A DNA stretch of 64,000 nucleotides from Strigops habroptila (taxonomy: Eukaryota > Chordata > Aves > Psittaciformes > Psittacidae), in contig NC_046358.1 of the NCBI RefSeq assembly GCF_004027225.2, positions 4,182,720 through 4,246,719 of the forward strand. The letters run 5' to 3'. A model generated the notes under the pieces. It was not told where the DNA came from. It worked only from the letters and a program-made list of their open reading frames with translations, and made no database searches. Shown one piece after another: positions 60,596 through 64,000 of the stretch. A program made the translations under genes and the position numbers. How positions within the stretch are numbered: the stretch's first letter is position 1; the number at the start of each line of letters is the position of its first letter.

Positions 60596-60642
60596 ACCTT
60601 GTTGAAGAGAGGTCCCTTTCAACCCTAACAATTCTGTGATTA
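60596..60642 (+). mobile_element. Possible CR1 terminal remnant, copy 25
   Basis: 'agaggtccctttcaacccta' and 'acaattctgtgatta' resemble the last 45 bases of CR1 (aggtcccttccaaccctaactattctatgatt). The body is not recognisable, so this is either a very short insertion or a diverged copy. Confidence 0.55.
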
Positions 60643-61646
60643 TTACAGCTGCTGATCTGTGGTCTTCTGCTCCACAATCCCATGTAACAGTGCCAACATA
60701 CTAGCAGGAGAACAGCAGCGAATCAGTAGCCACAGGCATACAGACAGCTGGTAAACGGCGAGGGGGCTGCAATAAGCAAATGCTGTATTTGGCAAAAACA
60801 AGATTCCTGGGATCACAGATAGTAGAGGGACTGTTTCTGTGAGCAGGCCAAAAGATGCCTCCCTCACTGTTCTATGCCAGTAGGACTTCTGTGACTTTCC
60901 AGTCATGCTGGGTGTGCAGTAGTCTTCCAGCCCTGCTTGATCTGTGGGGCTAAAGGGTCTGAGGTCAGTGCCTTGTAATCAGCAAAGGATCTGATACAAA
61001 GCATGATTAAAGTAGACTAATAGCCTGTCTCTTCTCTTGTTTGAGTAAGCGGTCTTAAATCTTCATCTTCACAACCATTTGGCATTAGAAGCCAGAGGTG
61101 TCTGTTTGTGGTGTGGGTTTCCTGGTTTGTTGGTTTTCCTGTTGCTTTTCTTCCTTTCTGCCACTTAAGCTCCTGAGGATAGCCCCTAGAGGGAACAGGC
61201 CTTGGGGGGAATCCTGCTGCCAGAAGGCACTTCCATTGTGCAGTGGGCTGGTGCCCAGCATTGTGGGACTCCAGTGCTCTGGTGAGCACTTGGCTTGGTG
61301 TCTGCTTCCAGAGGCTTTTGGGAAGCATGAGGGAATGCTCGTCCTCCTATGCCCTTCTGCGTAAGGGATCTCTAGCACTTGGCTTCTAGCAGTGTCTGGC
61401 TTCAGCTATGGAGTGAACTACTGGAGATCCTGCTATTGCTGGGAGTGGTGGTGGATAAGCCTAGTTGGGTTTGGCTTCTTTCCCATGCTGTTTGCTGGTG
61501 CCTAGGGTCTGCTAGACCTCATCCACCTATCTGTGGAGAAGGGCGCGTTCCCAAGGCTTGACAGGCAGAGGGGAGGTGGAGGGAGAGGGTGTTTGTCGAA
61601 TTGCTGTTCAAATTGCTAAGCTGGGGAAAGCTTCCCTCCCTTGAAG
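60643..61646 (+). other. Intronic single-copy DNA, no exon seen
   Basis: G/T-rich sequence without a convincing exon. The opposing frames at 61,017-61,378 overlap on both strands and are probably chance. Confidence 0.4.
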
Positions 61647-61906
61647 TAAAACTACTTCCTCTGCTCATTCCTGGAGAGAACCGAAAAAGAATAGGAAACC
61701 TCATTTCCCAGTTCAGGCAGATGCTGTGACTTCTCAGAAACATGTTTGGCATGGGTGTGATGAACCTAAATACCCACCAGTTATCTGCCCTAGCATCCAC
61801 GAAAATGGAAGTAAAACCCAGTTTGTCTTGAAAGGGAACTTTACAGATGAAAGTCCTCAACCTCGACCTGTGGTATCTTGTGGGAGGAGGAGATGGAAAG
61901 ATAAAA
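61647..61906 (+). other. Best candidate coding exon of the inferred + strand gene
   Basis: The frame is open from 61,645 to 62,022. A pyrimidine tract (gcttccctcccttgaag) forms a possible acceptor at 61,647. A second acceptor (atttcccagttcag) lies at 61,717. The donor AAAA|GTGAGT at 61,907 is strong. The segment is rich in A, unlike the G/T-rich surroundings, and reads WREPKKNRKPHFPVQADA, VWHGCDEPKYPPVICPS, NGSKTQFVLKGNFTDESP, then VVSCGRRRWKDK. No domain is recognised. It has Cys and basic residues but no obvious zinc-finger spacing. It could still be chance. Confidence 0.35.
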
Positions 61907-62606
61907 GTGAGTTATACTACCTGGTTCCTACTTCAGTCTGGCAATCTCTGGTGCTGTCTCATAAGCTAGAAAAACCCCTTGTGTTAAGGCTTGCTTCCTG
62001 CCTGGATTGTGGTCGCCTTTGAGTGCTTTGGCAGGGAGAGAAGGCTGCTGCGTGTCGGGAAGGTACCTCCAAGGCAAGTGGCATTGAGAGGGTTATTGTG
62101 CAACTCCTTGGAGGAGATCTGTTGACCTCCAAGGCATTGCTTGCATGAGAGGGGAGGCTTGGGAGCCTGTCCTGTGCTGGGGTTTCCAGGCTGATGAGTC
62201 TGATGGCAATAGCAAAGGCTTAGTAGCATCTGCTGCCCACTGCAGAGAAGCTTATCTGAGTGCAAGCAGGGTGCTGCTAGTCTGTGCTGGCCACCCTGCT
62301 GCAGTTTGGGGTGCAGGTCCTGCCCATGGGCTTTGCTCCTCTGTGGGGAGGTGCTGGGGACTGCCTTTGTCACACAGGCAGGAAAGAATCCATTTCAGAG
62401 GTTATGTTTACAGCCTCGCAGCTCCAAGAGCAGAAAACAAAGCTGAACCAGTCTCATTTTTGGAGCCATTAAAGAGCCAATGTAGTCAAATGACAGAGTT
62501 GCCCAACCAGTTTTGTGAAAACTATGCATTTTTACTGAGCTGTGTGCTGGTTGTAGGCAGTGTGGAGACTCCCCTCTGGACCCTACCTGCACAAATAACA
62601 TTCTAG
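61907..62606 (+). other. Inferred intron between candidate exons
   Basis: It begins with the strong donor GTGAGT and ends at attctag. Within it are a 9-base inverted repeat (ccttggagg...cctccaagg, about 62,107-62,134) and a loosely repeated 'acctccaaggca' pair about 59 bases apart. The frame at 62,145-62,606 has no family resemblance. Confidence 0.25.
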
Positions 62607-62681
62607 TAGTACGTGGTAATCCAAAAGACAAAAAGTCCACTGAACTGTACTTTTGGCTCTTTCTTCTGTCTGCTATTTCTG
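62607..62681 (+). other. Candidate exon 4 with very strong donor
   Basis: After acceptor-like acaaataacattctag the 75-base segment reads, in the phase left by the previous candidate, VRGNPKDKKSTELYFW, then LFLLSAISG. It ends at TTTCTG|GTAAGT, a textbook 5' splice site. A different frame is also open through it. The hydrophobic end (FWLFLLSAI) could begin a membrane segment. The acceptor is only moderate. Confidence 0.22.
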
Positions 62682-64000
62682 GTAAGTTGTGTGTTGTGGG
62701 TCTGTTTTCTTTTAGGGGGAGAGGAGACCCAAATGGCTCTGAGACAGGTTGTGGTGTGGTTGGGGGTTTTTTTTTCCAGGTTTTTCTTTTGGCAGAGTTG
62801 TATCTCTGGTCTTGCTGCATGGAAAGAATTGCTTAAATGGGAGAAATACTGTCCTGCAAACGCTGTCGTGCTGTGCAAGCATGAGTGTATAGACTGAAAA
62901 TAGCCAAGAACTTTCTCAGTTTGCCAGTGGTAAGGACTAAAGACCTACTTAAATGTTGGCTTTCAAACTGAAGCATGAAGTCCAGATGTTCTTCAAATCT
63001 GATGGCAAGTATAGAGATGACAACAGGCGCTTCTGAAGGCCCATGCTGCTCTTTGATGCTGAACTGTGAGTTGGTTTCTTTTTAACAGTAGGATAGTGGT
63101 TTATAAATATCTAATCACTTCCCCTCGAGCATCAGAAATATGCTTCTAAAGTGTATTTCCAAATGTACAACATGTGCTTGCTGTGGTAAAACATGCTGGA
63201 AAACCTCTTCCATTGTAGACAGTCCTATGGGTTATCTAGGGTTATGGGTTATAACAAGACAGACTGTGGTTATCTGGGGTCTCACCAGATAACACTGTTG
63301 CTTGTCAGATTCTTCACACAACAGTATACTAAAATGAGGAGTCAAATGGGAAAGCTTCATGTCTTACCAAGTGCACCAGGAATAAATCTACCTTTGCCTT
63401 GTGAGTTGATGGGTTCCCTCAGAAGCTTATCTAGTTCCTTGAGAAATCTTAGTCTTTCCCACGGTGTTTCTGCAGTACTTGCTGCCAAATGATGCGTTGC
63501 TTTAGTCTGCTCCCCTTACTCTAGAGATAGCAAATGTGCACTCGAGCTTGCATCTTGTAGATGCTCATGTTGGGGTGTCACTGTATGTAGCTGTACTCCA
63601 TGGCACATCAAGATTTGTTGGCAAGTACTGTGCTGTGGTTTGCAGGCTGATGTAGCTGTGCTGCTATCTCTGCTTAGCCCTCAAACCATCTCCTCTAGCT
63701 TGAAGGCAGTTGCTTCTACTTAAGATAAGAAGCAACTATCTCTAGAGTAGATGGAATAAGAGATAATCTGTTCTAGGTACCTTATTTTCTTTCCTCTGTT
63801 TGCAAAGTTTGTATTATGCAGAAATACAGTTTTCTGCTTTGCCCTGACACTTCCCTTCAAAAAGAAACTATAGCTGAATCAGTGACATACACACACGTAT
63901 ATGTGTGGACATATATATATATAAGAAATCACTGCATCCACAAGTGTGGCCTGTTTCAGAGGGTAACCCTAACCAGCAGCCTTAATATTTAGGATCCAGC
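62682..64000 (+). other. Inferred intron to window end; no further exon accepted
   Basis: Strong acceptor-like sites occur near 63,087 (tttctttttaacag) and 63,231 (ctcttccattgtag), but both lead to early stops in the phase required. The frame at 63,193-63,492 contains a partly repeated 'gggttat/gttatctrggg' section and has no family resemblance. Confidence 0.3.
63886..63924. repeat. CA/TA microsatellite with palindromic core
   Basis: catacacacacgtatatgtg is followed by a (AT)n run. The cacac...gtgtg halves can pair. It is a short compound dinucleotide tract near the window end. Confidence 0.8.

Noticed and set aside
62107..62134. Inverted repeat ccttggagg...cctccaagg
   Set aside because: Only 9 bases with an 11-base loop and no other signal; expected by chance in a window of this size.
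63193..63492. 99-codon frame on + near an acceptor at 63,231
   Set aside because: In the phase required by the candidate gene it stops after about 24 codons. The other phase has no supported start or family resemblance.
63963..63976. gtaaccctaacc, telomere-like words
   Set aside because: Fewer than two telomeric units; explained by chance.
1..64000. tRNA, rRNA, microRNA or endogenous retrovirus genes
   Set aside because: I looked for tRNA box A/B words, LTR-type ends with tRNA primer sites and retroviral motifs, and saw nothing I could support by eye. Dedicated searches might still find diverged examples.

Overview
The window looks like avian nuclear DNA. The clearest sign is about 25 copies of the 3' end of the CR1 LINE, the dominant bird retrotransposon. 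Each carries the typical 3' region (gaggtggtgaggcactggcacaggttgccc-like, then the accttccactagagcaggttgctcc block read on the opposite strand) and ends in octamer tails of the ATTCTATG type. Everything else is single-copy sequence with no bacterial or viral gene organisation. I cannot name the species. Nearly all open frames here are short, overlap CR1 or have no recognisable domain, so most of the window is best read as intergenic or intronic DNA.

Layout. Positions 1-50,800 are gene-poor. They hold single-copy DNA, CR1 fragments in both orientations (thickest at 5.8-7.7, 16.5-17.6, 23.8-34.5 and 49.1-50.8 kb), a few microsatellites, and two probable older relics: an L2/MIR-like end near 4.85 kb and an L3/CR1-like piece near 19.25 kb. 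A CR1-free stretch runs from 37,967 to 49,108. A GC- and CpG-enriched block near 33.0-33.3 kb could be a distal regulatory element. An unusual inverted repeat with 51-base arms and a 116-base spacer lies at 28,174-28,390 and matches no repeat family I know.

At about 50,935-51,560 there is a strong CpG island with GC boxes and no TATA box. Inside it a canonical splice donor (GAGCAG|GTAGGC) at 51,251/51,252 marks the end of a likely untranslated first exon on the + strand. From there to the window end (about 12.7 kb) CR1 almost disappears (one clear fragment and one weak tail near 59.9-60.6 kb), and by eye the + strand is rich in G and T, as expected of a transcribed intron. I therefore infer the 5' part of a + strand gene starting near 51.2 kb and continuing past 64 kb.

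Three candidate coding exons can be joined in a consistent reading phase: 52,507-52,568 (with a start codon), 61,647-61,906 and 62,607-62,681. Their proteins are not recognisable to me, and the chain is a hypothesis rather than an annotation. No gene could be named. Weaker unrecognised frames on the - strand (15.1, 34.7-35.3 and 44.7 kb) are listed with low confidence.
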